The position numbers and the translations under genes were made by a program. From contig JFHB01000017.1 of the NCBI GenBank assembly GCA_000729835.1, positions 229,397 to 293,396 of the forward strand: 64,000 nt of DNA, written 5' to 3'. A model generated the notes under the pieces. It saw only the letters and a program-made list of their open reading frames with translations, was not told the DNA's origin and did no database searches. The stretch comes from Atkinsonella hypoxylon. Its lineage: Eukaryota; Ascomycota; Sordariomycetes; Hypocreales; Clavicipitaceae. Below are positions 45,342 to 56,538 of this stretch, piece after piece (position 1 is the stretch's first letter; every line of letters starts with the position of its first letter).

Positions 45342-46139
45342 TCACCTAAGAGCAGCAACTTCAGCAGATATCTCTCCCAGCAAGACATCGTTCACAACCC
45401 CAAGTTGACCCCCCTCCACGTCCTCAACCCAGTGCTCCAATCCCACCGCCGTCTCATCGTCCTCACGCACCCTCGTAAAGTTGACACCCGGCGTCAACGG
45501 CGCCAACGAGGCCAGGACCACCCCCGAGCTCGTGGTATAGAAGCTAAAAGGCCTGTGCGGTTCGTCCCGGTCATAAATCTTGTCCACCCGGTCCATCTTG
45601 ACCATGCCGTCCTGCATCTCGAACCCGTCATTGATGCACGGCTGGTTCAAGCAGTAATTCACGCCCTCGGCCCCGGGATGCGAAATCGCAATCTGCATCT
45701 TGCGTCTCGTGAAGCCCTTCTTCTCCCACTCCAGCCACACGTCACGGTGCATGTCGCCTTGCAAGTGGTTGGTCGTTCGGCGGACGCATCGGGATACCGC
45801 GTGGCCTCGGGATTGGGTGCTCTCGACCGTGAAGGGGAAGGGGTACTCGTCGCACCCGAAGAACTTGCCTCCCATGTGGCCGGTGTCCTTGGAATGCTGG
45901 CACCTGTTTTGCCAGATTGTGCAGCCCGAGGCTTTGATGTTGGCATCACTCAGCACCCCGCGTGTTAACTCGGTGTCCCATGTCAGGGTTGGGGGGAACG
46001 TGGGCTGGGCGCATCGCATGGCCCAACACATGTTGGTGCATATATCGGGCATTCTGTTACATGCGAAGGTGATGTCTGGTGCCGAGGCGTGCACAAGGCT
46101 GCCGCAAAGGCTTGCGAGAAGGCCGATTTGAATCAACAT
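45342..46139 (-). CDS. secreted NucA/NucB-type deoxyribonuclease domain protein
   Basis: Intron-less gene of 265 residues. MLIQIGLLASLCGSLVHASA is a signal peptide. The mature part is cysteine-rich (DITFACNRMPDICTNMCWAM...). GKFFGCDEYPFPF at about residues 91-103 matches the CDEYPF active-site motif of the NucA/NucB nuclease family known from Bacillus, followed by the expected Arg/Asn/His-bearing segment (SRCVRRTTNHLQGDMH). The C-terminal 120 residues carry further Cys (NYCLNQPCIND) and no anchor. It is likely an extracellular non-specific DNase, useful for nutrient release or degrading host or competitor DNA; the role is inferred. Upstream it has a T27 tract within 170 bp of the ATG. No neighbour suggests a partner or immunity factor. 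Confidence 0.75.
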   Translation of the reverse strand: MLIQIGLLASLCGSLVHASAPDITFACNRMPDICTNMCWAMRCAQPTFPPTLTWDTELTRGVLSDANIKASGCTIWQNRCQHSKDTGHMGGKFFGCDEYPFPFTVESTQSRGHAVSRCVRRTTNHLQGDMHRDVWLEWEKKGFTRRKMQIAISHPGAEGVNYCLNQPCINDGFEMQDGMVKMDRVDKIYDRDEPHRPFSFYTTSSGVVLASLAPLTPGVNFTRVREDDETAVGLEHWVEDVEGGQLGVVNDVLLGEISAEVAALR

Positions 46140-47072
46140 CTTGACCTGGTTGGGGTTTTTGTGTTGTAAGACGCTTGTTGTTCTTGGAGGGGAAAGATGA
46201 ATATTTTTGTTTGATGCTCTGTATCAGATTTGAGTGGTGGAGAGACGCAGAAATCATCTTATTATAAGTCGTCGGAGGGTTTTTTTTTTTTTTTTTTTTT
46301 TTTTTTCACATGTGGACGAAAATGAAAGTTCACGCCATCCACGTTTTTTCTCAACCTTAATTCTTGCCAACGTAACTTCTGGCTTGCGTGCACTATTATG
46401 CACTTATTATTCATAATTATTTGCACAGAAAAAAAAAACCCCCCCCGTTGTTATATTACGGCATACGTCATCAAGGAAAAAAAAAACCCAATATCAACAA
46501 AAATTGTGCAATCATTGTGCCTCTGAAAGCTGCATCTGCAAAGTCGTCACGGCATCGCTATCATTGAAGAACCACTGTACTTCATACAGTCTATTAACTA
46601 TTTTCAAACATGGTTCAACACGCATATGTACGTCGGAGAAAAACAGTGCCCCATGCGCATTTTTTTATAATTTGTGTTCTATGCAGTGCTGGGTACTTGC
46701 AGCCAGCGGCCATTACCGTGCCCATGACCAACACGCCACACGAAGCCATCCCGTGCTGTTAATAGGAACATAGAATAAATACGATTTCATGCAATAAGGC
46801 CATCTTCTCGGTGAGGAAAGTTGCTAAGAGCACGAGAATAAATACCTCTACTTGAATCCATCTGTCTTTTTGAAGAATGAAGCGTTTCGGATCTGTACTT
46901 CGATTCATACAACTGCAAATACGTCATCGAGTCCCTGACTCCTTTCCATTCAAAAACGCCTGTCCATACCCTTTTACCCAAACGCATAGATCCCTTTGTA
47001 GTCACCACGGTTCTCATAATCTATCCAAGTCCCCTCTGTGCGATAATAACTAATCCATGCTGTTTATTTCAT
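46140..47072. other. intergenic region with T27 tract
   Basis: Presumed promoter of the nuclease gene and 3' flank of bir1. Contains the T27 tract (46280-46306) and A/C runs at 46430-46446 and 46480-46490. No gene signal. Confidence 0.45.
46280..46306. repeat. T27 homopolymer
   Basis: Longest mononucleotide run in the window, in the region upstream of the nuclease gene. Confidence 0.95.
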
Positions 47073-49667
47073 TTAATCTGTATTCAAGCCTTCCAAGACA
47101 TTCATGGCTCTTGTCCCTTCTCGTTCAAACTGTGTTACCATTGCCTCGCATTCATGCTTGAGCTTCTTCTCCGCTTCACTCGCATTAAAATTGATCCATT
47201 CTTCGACTGTCATCTGTTTCTCGGGGCTGCTGAGATCTTTACCCTGCATCAAGAAGCGGCTGACGGCATTCTCCTTGTCCGTCATAACACTAGGCGTGCC
47301 CATGACCGCGTCCAAATCGACAGCGGTCCACGGCGTTTGACTTTGCAATCTAGCCGCCAGCATATTCCGTTTTGAAGGAGAGTTATACATAGGTGTAGCT
47401 GTTATATTGGCCAGTACGACTCGTTTTGTTTTTGCCACAGGTAAAGAGGAGGGTGGTTGATTTTCGGCGTCGGAAGACTGGGGTGACTGTGAAGGCGAAA
47501 GAGCGGGCTGTCGAGCTGATGGAGCAGGTGACACAATTTTGGCTGGGGTTGAAGGCGGCTCGGCCAGGAGATTCGACCTCGAACCCACTGGTGAAGATGC
47601 TCGAATGACAGATAATGAGGGCTTTGGTCGTGCTGTGGTAGCACTTTCGACTTGGCCAGCATCTTCATATATCTCAGATTCCACATCGTGAGATTGTCCA
47701 TTGGCGGGCTCGAATATTTTCGTCTGCTCAGAAGGCCGGGCAGCTCCTTTTGCTGATCGGCCGCGTCCTTTCTTGGTCGGTGCCTCTGCTGATGGCGACT
47801 TGGCACTTACTCCACAAGGCTTCCTTGTAGGATGAGGCAGCACAGCTTCCGTCTTCTTAACCACAGTGTCTGTACTGCCAAAACTAACTTCGTCTTCATC
47901 GTCCTGCAAAGGCACTTGTACGCTTTCGGGTTCTGGTTCGGGAGATGGCTGTGGTGATGGTGATGGAGCCTTTGCCTTCTTGGCTTTTGTCTGCTTTGAT
48001 GGCTTGCGAGTTCCCGTTTCCGCTTTGCGGCCCTTCTTAGGGACATGGAGTTCTTGCTTTGGTTCATCAACCTTCATCTCTGCCTGAAGTTTTCGCAATT
48101 CCTCGTCCAAATCCTCTTCATCTACCCCTTCCTTGACTGGGTCGAACATGGCATAATCGGGCGATGTAGTGGCGCCTGATTTTGCGTTTAACGGCTTACT
48201 CTTAGCCATAGATCTTTCTGATTCGGAATCATGAGCAATCTCATCATCGCTAGTAAATCTGTCAAGTTCAGCCTCGAGTTGACGTTCAATCTCTTCATCA
48301 TCAGGGAAATCCTCGGGCGCAGCACGCAGTGAGGCTATGGACGCCGATGGCTTGCGGAAGAATTTGGTGTTGGAATTTCTTGCGCTTTTTGTCGCTTTAG
48401 GAGCTGTGGCCATGTCGTCATCCTCTGGTGTGATGGTGGAGCTATCTATTTGCGTGCTATCGCGAGATGCAGTGGCTTGCTTCTTAGGTGCCGGCGCTTC
48501 GGAAAGAAAGATAACAGAGTCTTCCATGGCATCGCTGGTTCGCTTCTTCCCACAAGCGGGTTTGGTTGATTTCAAATGAGAAGGAAGCTCGTTGGGAACT
48601 AATTCATGGTCCTTAACCTCATCTTCTTCCACAACTTGTGATTTCTTCGCCTTGGTTTTAGTTACTGCTTTTGTGGTTGCCGTCCCCTTCTTCCGTCCTG
48701 CCGTCTTTTTGCCGGCTTGACTCAGAACCGAAGTGGTTGTGAGGATGCTGTCCTCTGCATCTGCCGTTATATCGGCAACTGAACCAATATCGGACGATGC
48801 AGTGGCAACTGACTGGACAGAGTGACGCGGCGCTCTAGATGTTCTCTTAGCTTTACCGCGAGTTGTTTTCTTGTTCGTACTGCCGTACTCTTTGATGAGC
48901 GTAAAAAAGCTGCAATTCGGTGATCGATTATAATGCTCGTCACTATCCAATGGTAAGCTCTCAACTCAGTTTTTACGAACAGCAGCGGACCACGTACTAG
49001 GGCTTGTCGCTTGATTCCCAGCCATCCAGGGCGAGCTGGCAGTATGCGCAAGTTGCCATGTCATCCGATTCTTCTGTAGGTGTGTAATTCCAACCAGCTT
49101 CCACAAGCTATGTCCCTCCTCGTTAGCAAGACAACTCAATCTCGACGGGGTCTCTCTCAGACTTACCTGCTTCGTCTTGCATTTCCAGCCCTTCTTTCCC
49201 TCGTGTGGCCATTTGCCAGCAAAGGTTGCCTTTCGAGCCTCCACCATGAAAGGTAGGTTTGGGTCTTGTTTAGCATAGGCCTCAATATCCAGCTCAATGG
49301 CTACAGCAATGGCCCAACCACAGGCCGAGGCGTGCTTCAAGTGCTCCTGGAGCGGATCGTCGCCCGCCTCCCAGCCATCCATGCCTTTGCCGCAGAGAAA
49401 ACAGGCACAATTGTCGGGGGTTTCGGGGTACGGTTCGAAGTAAAATCCTGCCTTGGCGAGCTACATAATATATGTTAGCAAGATTAAATGATGGCATCTT
49501 GGGATTTTGATGTGACGTACGCTTGCTGGCGCAATCTGCTTATGTGGCCAATTGAGTGCCTTGCCACGTCCGCCTGCAGCAGATCCTCTCTTTTTTGAAG
49601 TCTTTTGAAAGGAGGCTAACCGCGCCTCGTAGGTGAAGTATTGGTCCATGTCGGCAGACAAAGACAT
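47073..49667 (-). CDS. bir1: Bir1, survivin-like protein with two BIR domains
   Basis: Exons on the minus strand are 49667..49521, 49460..49167, 49107..48998 and 48942..47073, giving 806 residues. The first BIR (about residues 18-95) has CFLC-x16-H-x6-C; the second (about 130-200) has CAYC-x16-H-x6-C. The exact x16 spacing in the second BIR supports the acceptor at 48943 over an in-frame AG 15 nt earlier. The rest is a long low-complexity acidic/Ser/Lys-rich region with many S/T-P sites, then a conserved C-terminal helix (EEWINFNASEAEKKLKHECE) expected to bind INCENP. It is the chromosomal passenger complex subunit that brings Aurora B to centromeres, binding phosphorylated histone H3. Fungi normally have one such gene. 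Start MSLSADMDQYFTYE; MDQYF six codons in is possible. Confidence 0.92.
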
Positions 49668-50251
49668 TCGGGATAGGCTGTGAAGTTGATGGCAATCCCA
49701 GCTTCGCGCTGTACGCGATTGTTGAAATTGTCTAGGATGGGCCGCGGCAGCTCAGGCGGGAGGTAATCGAGAAGTTGAAAGGCTGCTTGGAACCATGTCC
49801 TGAACCGACGCGGGACTTGCTATTTTTCGCGGCTAGACGATATTCCCCACGACCGCCCTGTGAAAGCTGTGGCCGAAGCGTGTCTTATCAATGCTGAACT
49901 AGTGCCACCAGACAATAATAGAGAGCGGTCATGGTCGTGATGAGGGCTTGTGGTTGGTGGGTATCGACCGCGTTTGTTTACCTTCGGTGAATGTGGGGCA
50001 CCGACAACCAACGGCTCGCATTCAGGTCTTGAAGAAGCGGCAAATGCCAGCTTGCACGGAGCAAACCCCTTTCCAAGCTTGATGCTCATCCCGAACGTGA
50101 GCTGTAGACGATAAAATCTTCCATCACGGCTATCGAAATGTTCTTCACTAGTACGGTCGTGACTGGTGCTGCCAACACAAGCAAGTAAATTATATAGAAA
50201 GCGCCATCTTGCATCAATTAGGGCGGATTATACTATCTTTCGGAGGGATAT
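49668..50251. other. spacer upstream of bir1
   Basis: 584 bp holding the bir1 promoter and the 3' flank of the CoA-binding protein gene. An 89-codon frame at 49820-50089 has no recognisable content. Confidence 0.4.
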
Positions 50252-50793
50252 CTACAACTTGCCCGCATCTTTCATGGCTTTTTCACCATCGACAAGAACA
50301 CACCAGCCTTCATGACCACGACCACCAGTTCCGTAAACGACAGAGTTGAACGCGTCCTGCTCAAGAGCCAGTTTCAATACTTGATCGTCATAAGTACCAG
50401 GTTGCAGCCATATAGAAGGAATTCTCAACCTCTTAGCTTCTTCTAACACCTCGAGTGTGATAGGTGGTGGGGTTATGATAGACACAGACGTCTCGTTAGG
50501 ATTTGGCAACGATGACAAATCAGGCACAGTGGGATAATCCTTTCCCCCGACTGTCACTGTCGATGACCCAGGATTGATAGGAGTGATATTCAAGCCGTGG
50601 TTCACGTACCAGGCATGGACTAGCGACGATGTCTGTTAGTGAGAAGAATAAGCAGCAATGGGCCGGAAAGGGAAACGGATGTACGAGCGGAATACGAGCC
50701 TTTATGGCCGAACTTGGCTGGATTGGAGCTTGCGCCAACGACAGCAAAGCAAGGCGACGTAAAGAACGTACGGGCAGCTGTTTGAGTAGCCAT
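50252..50793 (-). CDS. CoA-binding-fold protein (YccU/CoA_binding_2-like)
   Basis: Two exons on the minus strand. Exon 1 starts at ATG 50793 (MATQTAARTFFTSPCFAVVG), exon 2 is 50619..50252. The Rossmann start FAVVGASSNPAKFGHK and the later HAWYVNHGLNITPINPGS, LSSLPNPNETSVSIITPP and LRIPSIWLQPGTYDD blocks define the family, usually about 140-160 residues. The 5' splice site is unclear: a GT donor at 50684 gives 158 residues with an extra GSYSAL in place of the family V, whereas a GC donor at 50699 gives 153 residues and the conserved KVHAWY join. Biochemical role is unknown; bacterial relatives bind CoA. Complete and likely functional either way. Confidence 0.85.
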
Positions 50794-53700
50794 GGTGGAT
50801 TCAATGACAGTGGACTGAAATCGAATGAGAGATTGCAAATTACTTGAGGCCTAGTTATTTGCGCACTCTACGAGACGTAGCGAGCGTTGCGGGGTGTCTA
50901 GGTACGGCCCAGGACGCTTTCAAGCTATTGCACTCCCTGAGATACTTGCCCCACCGTCGTCTAATTGTTTCCCACGAGCTTGGGATCAGATTCCGCGCAT
51001 TGTAAATGAAGGTATGTACGTGTACGTGCTAATTTGTGCCGTGTCTCCGCGGATGTACAACGATGCAGCCGAGCCGAGCAAAGATGGCGATTTGTGTGAG
51101 GGAATATCTTAGGTACCTGCTGTAGGCTCGTCGGGTAGCTCCTGCCCTCCTTCAACTTTCCTATCTACAGTGGGTGTATATTCCGTTTGCCCCTCTCACT
51201 TGCCAGCCCACGGTGCTTTCTACATGACAGGGTAAACATATTATCGAGACGATACGCGTACGGTAAGATACAACAATTTGTTAGGCATCCAATGCAGCGA
51301 CTACATCGCCCTCAATGCTCTCCATGCATGTATGCGTCGATGCATCGAACCAGATCTGCCTCATGGCCCAAACTCAAAGAACATGGTTCCAAAATCCTTT
51401 TCCAAACCTTATTTCTCCGACCTCCACCACGTCATCGATCGAGACAGGAACGGGTCGGCTAAGCAGGTGTGGTGAATCGGAAGGAAAACCCCAAAGGGCA
51501 AAAAAAGGTACCCGACTTCCTCTCTTCAATCCACCTCTCAGAAGGATGACTTTATGAGTCCTTAGTGCACAAAGCACCCGCTATCGCACCTTGTGCTTGG
51601 AACAAGTTGAATCGTCACTGAGGTAGAAGGCTTCACTGAGAAAGTCCATACCTTGGTTCGCAAAAGAAGCCATCAATGATGAGACAAGGCTGTTTGACGT
51701 CGGTTCCGAGTGGGATACGACGAGAGATGCACAACGCAAAATGTCGTCTGAGATGATTCGAGGTCGTGGTGGTCGACATGAGTTCGCACACCAGATGTCC
51801 TGGATGTGAACCGGCCTTCTCTGAGAATAGCAAAGCAACTAGGTGGTGGTGAGGAACCAAAGACTGCCACTCCTGATTGAGTGCATGAAAGGGAGGGTTA
51901 TGAGGTTGGGGAAGATGGTGAAATGAAAATGGAAGAAGATGAAGACGAAGACGAAGACGAAGAAGAGGCAAATCGCGCCTCAGTCGGGTATTTAAAGTCG
52001 AACTTGGCTTCCTTCCGTTCGTTTATTCTCGCGTCGACGTCTTGCCTTCATTTGAATGACTGCTAAGATCATCGTATCGGCGCGGAGGCAGGTTGCGTTT
52101 GTGGTGCTTGTTTTCTCGCTTCTGGATTTGCGAAGTGCTTCTGCCGCTCCTACTGTTTACCACCAGCTAACCATTTTTACTACAGGTATTACATTACAAC
52201 TTTCCCGTTTTGTTACGTTAGGTGATAACAACCAAGAACAAATGCAGTGCGTCCGCTAATATTGGGGGGCTTGAAGCTGAGTAGTCATTCCGGTCTTTCG
52301 ACTTTCGACCTCCTTCCCTCTTCCCGCACGCAACACTGCGAGCAAGGGGGAAGGACGTTTCGCCTCCGACATCATGCTTGTATCAAGGCAAGCATAATGC
52401 AAAACACCATTCATCACGAGTACGCTGAAGAATGGAAATCGGTCACTACGCTCCACTTTACGCCAAGTTCCATCCCAATGGTCAAACTGTCACGCTTCCA
52501 GTAGGGCTTTCTCTGGAGCACATTGACCGTACCTTACATGAATAGCGGTATTTCTCGGCTTGCACTACTATGCCAGATGCTGTAATGAGATGTGTCTAGG
52601 TCAACCTATTTCTCTCAGTAATCTAAATGCAATCTTTTTGCAAGAAAAAGAACATGTCCAAGTTTCCCTTGCAACTCTTGGTATGAAAACCCAATCGAGA
52701 GCACTCAGCTGGTGGAAAAAAGCGTCGTGGCCGCCTCTAAAACACCAACACGGCCTTCTTTGTCTGTAACATTGGCGCTATCATTAGAGGTAGATGGAAG
52801 ATGACTATGCTCAGTAGCAGTGGGGTGAATATCAGCAATCTTGACTTTGACCCAATGGACATCCCGTCACAGTCCTCCAAAGTCTGTGCACAGATAAAGT
52901 CATGCGAGCTGGCGGGTGCAAGCCTCAATCTCTCTTCTTTTGTCTTGATTTGCATTTACCTCATTTTACCGTCATCGGCGACCAAGTGTTCAGCCAGCTT
53001 CGCCTTAACAGCCGCTTCTATTACCAATAGTGCCGATCTAGGTTTTCCCTCCGTCACAGGATAAGTACCCAGAGAGCTCCGCAAGTGAATAAAATTTGGC
53101 GCAACTTGCCCACTTGACCTCTTTTGACAAGGCCCTAGGGCGCCTTTGCGGGCACTGGGGATACCAATGTCGACTCACGGCCGCTTTCCCCGTCATTTTA
53201 AGCTCTTCTTTTTAACCTTGTCGTATTCTAAAAGAACATAAAATCAAGTGGTTCAATAAGGCGTTTTATGAAGCACAGTTCTCCTCCAAAACCCTTATAT
53301 TTAAGAATGGAGCTCTGGACCTTGGCTCCTAGTTCTTCTTTCTGCATTGCTAGGCTGAGATTGTGAATAAAGTACACTGGATGTAACATTACAAGGCACA
53401 TCGATCGCCTAGTTGCACTTTCGGCAGTTGTAGGCAGAATCCAGGATGTAGTTCGGTTCGAATGCTTGTACAGAATGTAGGAAGTTGGTCAGTTGCACAG
53501 ACCAGAGTTATGGTATTGACGGAAAAAAACATGCGGTGTCGGTGGCCAGGTCGGTACTTTATGGCGTCGTGAAAAGGAAAAAGGCTCCGGTATGGCGAGA
53601 AGAGAAACAGGCGATAGATGCAAATGCAAATCTATTCGTTGACCGGCAAACCACCAGGGTTGGTGGTCGGTGGTCAGTGTTCTGCTGGGTGCACTGGAGA

Positions 53701-54601
53701 AGAATGCCAAACAGGCAGACTTCCCCGTCCCGGACAGCAAGAGAGATTTAATCAGGGACCCCATGAACAGCTTGAGAGCCAAATCCCAACATTGAAAGAT
53801 ATTTACCAACGACCGAGTGAGTTGAATTGACAACATGACCAACCCTACTCGATCATTCTCATCGCTCTAAGTGGAGATTTGTAATACCACTCAGGCTACA
53901 AACAGGGTGATGTTGCTACTGTTGAGGGAAGTACGATACATTCAATATCGTCGACGTCATAATTATCATTACATTATGTTCGTTACGTCAACAGGAATGA
54001 GCAGATAATATGTATATTATCATACAGCGATACAGAGATTCTAAATGTCTCTTCTTGCTCTTCTTCAATCAATTCTACAATTGTTTCATCATAACTTCTA
54101 CAGCTACGACACCACAAAGTAGGTGGGTCGATCTGAGTCATCTTGTTTTAGCCCTTAATCTCAGCTACATATGGGGGAATTCTCCCTAGGCCAATTTCGC
54201 TCTTCTTGGAGGGATAAAGAGGCGAGCTTTGACGCCCCTCGAACAGTCATCGAAGTTAGCAACGGTCCAATGCCTCCAATAAAAGCTATAGACCCCACAT
54301 CTGGCATGCCGTCACGAGGCCGCACCAGGTTTCTAGACTTAGCCAGCCTCTCGTACCCTCGTTATTCGCAGAGTACCTACTAAATATCTCATAGAACTTG
54401 ATCCTGATGTGAACGATGTGGATGTATCGCGATGCGAGGCAGTCATGAACGGCCTCGGGTATAAGAAGACGGTGCCGAGCTCTGATGCCGATGTTCCGAG
54501 AAGCCAGAAGTACAAGAAGGGGGGCGTGGGCAGAACATACATACTTAGGTACTAGGAATAGGACGGAATACATTGAGCACAACGTAGCTCTTTTATCCAC
54601 C
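50794..54601. other. 3.8 kb gene-poor region
   Basis: No well-supported gene. It includes the promoter of the CoA-binding protein gene, a GAAGAC-type acidic-codon repeat near 51932-51965, a possible small secreted peptide at 52056-52259 and many short unrelated frames. The segment 54.17-54.60 kb precedes the methyltransferase and probably holds its promoter. Base composition is ordinary. Confidence 0.4.
52056..52259 (+). CDS. possible small secreted peptide (weak)
   Basis: A 67-codon frame starts MTAKIIVSARRQVAFVVLVF and continues with a plausible signal-peptide end at SASA|APTVYHQ. The remainder is short and unconserved to my knowledge. A GT-AG pair (about 52185-52220) could remove 12 codons in frame. 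I give it only because the N-terminus has a good basic-hydrophobic-AxA layout; chance is a serious alternative, as is a decayed secreted-protein gene. Confidence 0.25.
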   Translation: MTAKIIVSARRQVAFVVLVFSLLDLRSASAAPTVYHQLTIFTTGITLQLSRFVTLGDNNQEQMQCVR

Positions 54602-55591
54602 ATGTCCTTGTTTGCGTAAGACATTGCTGCTTCTCGCTACAATTGTTGCTACAGATATAGATAACGCTGACGGAGGCGCTGTAGAAAAGCGACGTTCTCT
54701 GCGGCAGGCTACGCTGCTGCCAGACCTTCTTATCCAGCCAGCCTTTTCAAGACGATTCTAGCTTATCACAATGCACAATCAACCTCGGGATCCCTCCTGC
54801 TGGATATCGGCTGCGGCCACGGATTGATTGCAAGAGCGATGAGTCCCCACTTTGGCCAGGTCGTAGGTATCGACACAAGCTCCGGCATGGTCAAGCAAGC
54901 ATTGTCCATGACACAGGACGCCAAAATCACATTTCGTCAAGCAGGCGCCGAGGACTTGTCCTTCTTGGCTGACAAGTCTGTAGACATGGTCGTGGCTGGC
55001 CAGTCTGCTCACTGGTTTGACTACGACAAGGCCTGGCCAGAGATATGTCGCGTATTGAAAGCCGGCGGTTCGCTCGCATTCTGGGGCTATAAAGACATCG
55101 TCCTCATTGGACATCAACAGGCTAATAAGGTTCTTCACAAGTATTGCTATGCTGACGGAGAGGTTGAGCCAGGCCTCGAGAGCATGAACCCGTACTGGGA
55201 ACAACCGGGGCGGGACAAGCTTAGAAATTTGCTGAGAGAAGTAGAAGCACCACTAGACGTTTTTGACGGGAGGCATGTCCGCCGGATTGTCTACGACATC
55301 AGGCCCGACTGTGCCGAGCTGCCGGGTTCTGAAACGGCATGGATGCAGATGAGAATGAATCTCGGACAGCTCGAGGCTTACGTTCGCACATTCAGTGCGT
55401 TCCAGGGCTGGCGTGACGCTCACCCAGATGTCAAGAGCCGGGCGGAGGGAGGCCAAGGGGACCTGGCAGATATTCTGATGGATCGCATTGTAGAATCGGA
55501 GCCGGCGTGGAAGGAGCTCGGAGACGGTTGGAGGGAGGCAGAGACAGACACGGTATGGGGCACTTATATTCTCATGGCCAAGAAACGCTGA
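54602..55591 (+). CDS. class I SAM-dependent methyltransferase
   Basis: Exons 54602..54615 and 54685..55591 give 306 residues. The 14-nt first exon encodes MSLF plus two bases and joins to KATFSAAGYAAARPSYPASL, which matches the start of Crg1/trans-aconitate-like fungal methyltransferases. The SAM-binding motif I is LLLDIGCGHG (about 42-51). Further blocks are VVGIDTSSGMVKQA (acidic residue for SAM ribose), VDMVVAGQSAHWFDY (motif II region, with the QSAHWF signature) and ICRVLKAGGSLAFWGYKD. The C-terminus ends WGTYILMAKKR. Substrate is unknown; related enzymes methylate trans-aconitate or small lipophilic compounds in the cytosol. A start inside exon 2 would lose the conserved N-terminus. Confidence 0.88.
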
Positions 55592-56538
55592 GGTCAGCTG
55601 GTTGAAATCGTTGAAATCTGTTACACTTTACACCACTGTGCTCTGATTCAAGGCAGCGCTAGTTAGCACTGTGCACACGGTAATTTGGAAATTTGGCGTG
55701 TGCGACCCTGTGACCCTGTTGCCAGTCCCTTGCCCTCCGCAGATGTGGTTGCCCCGTGAAACAGAGAGGTTGTTTTGTTGACCCAAAGTTTGGGCTTAGC
55801 GGCCAAGCCATGCAACCACTTACATGGCAGAGGGAAAGATGGGACGTGGGGCGTTTGCTGGGATCAGTCAGTGTCCCCTTTCTGCCAGTCTCTTCAATCC
55901 TTCAACTTTACTATCTTTCCTCTCTGCAAGCCCAGAATCGACATCGAAAAGAGTTTTTGTTTGTACATCTTCGAGTGTTTAAGCGTCTGTTGCGATACCA
56001 GGCACGCATCTCTACTTCCGAGCACCACGACCCAACCTTGAATTTCGCGCCCTCCCACGACTCTCCCACGACCCTCCCACGACCCTCTCACACGCACACA
56101 CGCACACACACACACACCACACACACCACACACACCACACACAGAAACAGAGAGCAGAATGGTGAGTTGCCCCAACACCCACTTCTTCTTCCGTTGTAAA
56201 CAAAAGAACCCGAGGAAGGAGCCCCGCGGCTAGTCAACCTCGCAACATGATTCGTCCGTGGATTGCCCAAAGACGCCATCGCCCCTTGCCCAAATCATGA
56301 CTAGTCAAGGAGCGAAATAGCACTTGCGCAGCCATCAAGTTCTTCTCGCGGCCATCGCCGCCAGGATCGTTTTCCATCTTGCCAACCTTGCACAAAGAAC
56401 ACTGAAACGAAGGATCCCTGCTCTGCCTGTTTGCGCGCCAAAACTCCGCAGTGTCAAACGCTTTTAACCGCCCGCGCTTGAGCCAACAATCCTTTTCTTA
56501 CGGGCTTTACCGATATTCGTACATCATCAGCCAGAGCC
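55592..56538. other. spacer with CA repeat, presumed cdc4 promoter and 5' UTR
   Basis: 947 bp. It holds a CA-rich tract at 56089-56144 and directly after it the sequence AGAATG|GTGAGT at 56156-56167, a strong donor that may begin a 5' UTR intron ending near 56532. No other gene signal. Confidence 0.45.
56089..56144. repeat. CA-rich microsatellite
   Basis: Runs of CACACG, CACACA and ACACACC words, probably in the 5' UTR or core promoter of the myosin light chain gene. Confidence 0.9.
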
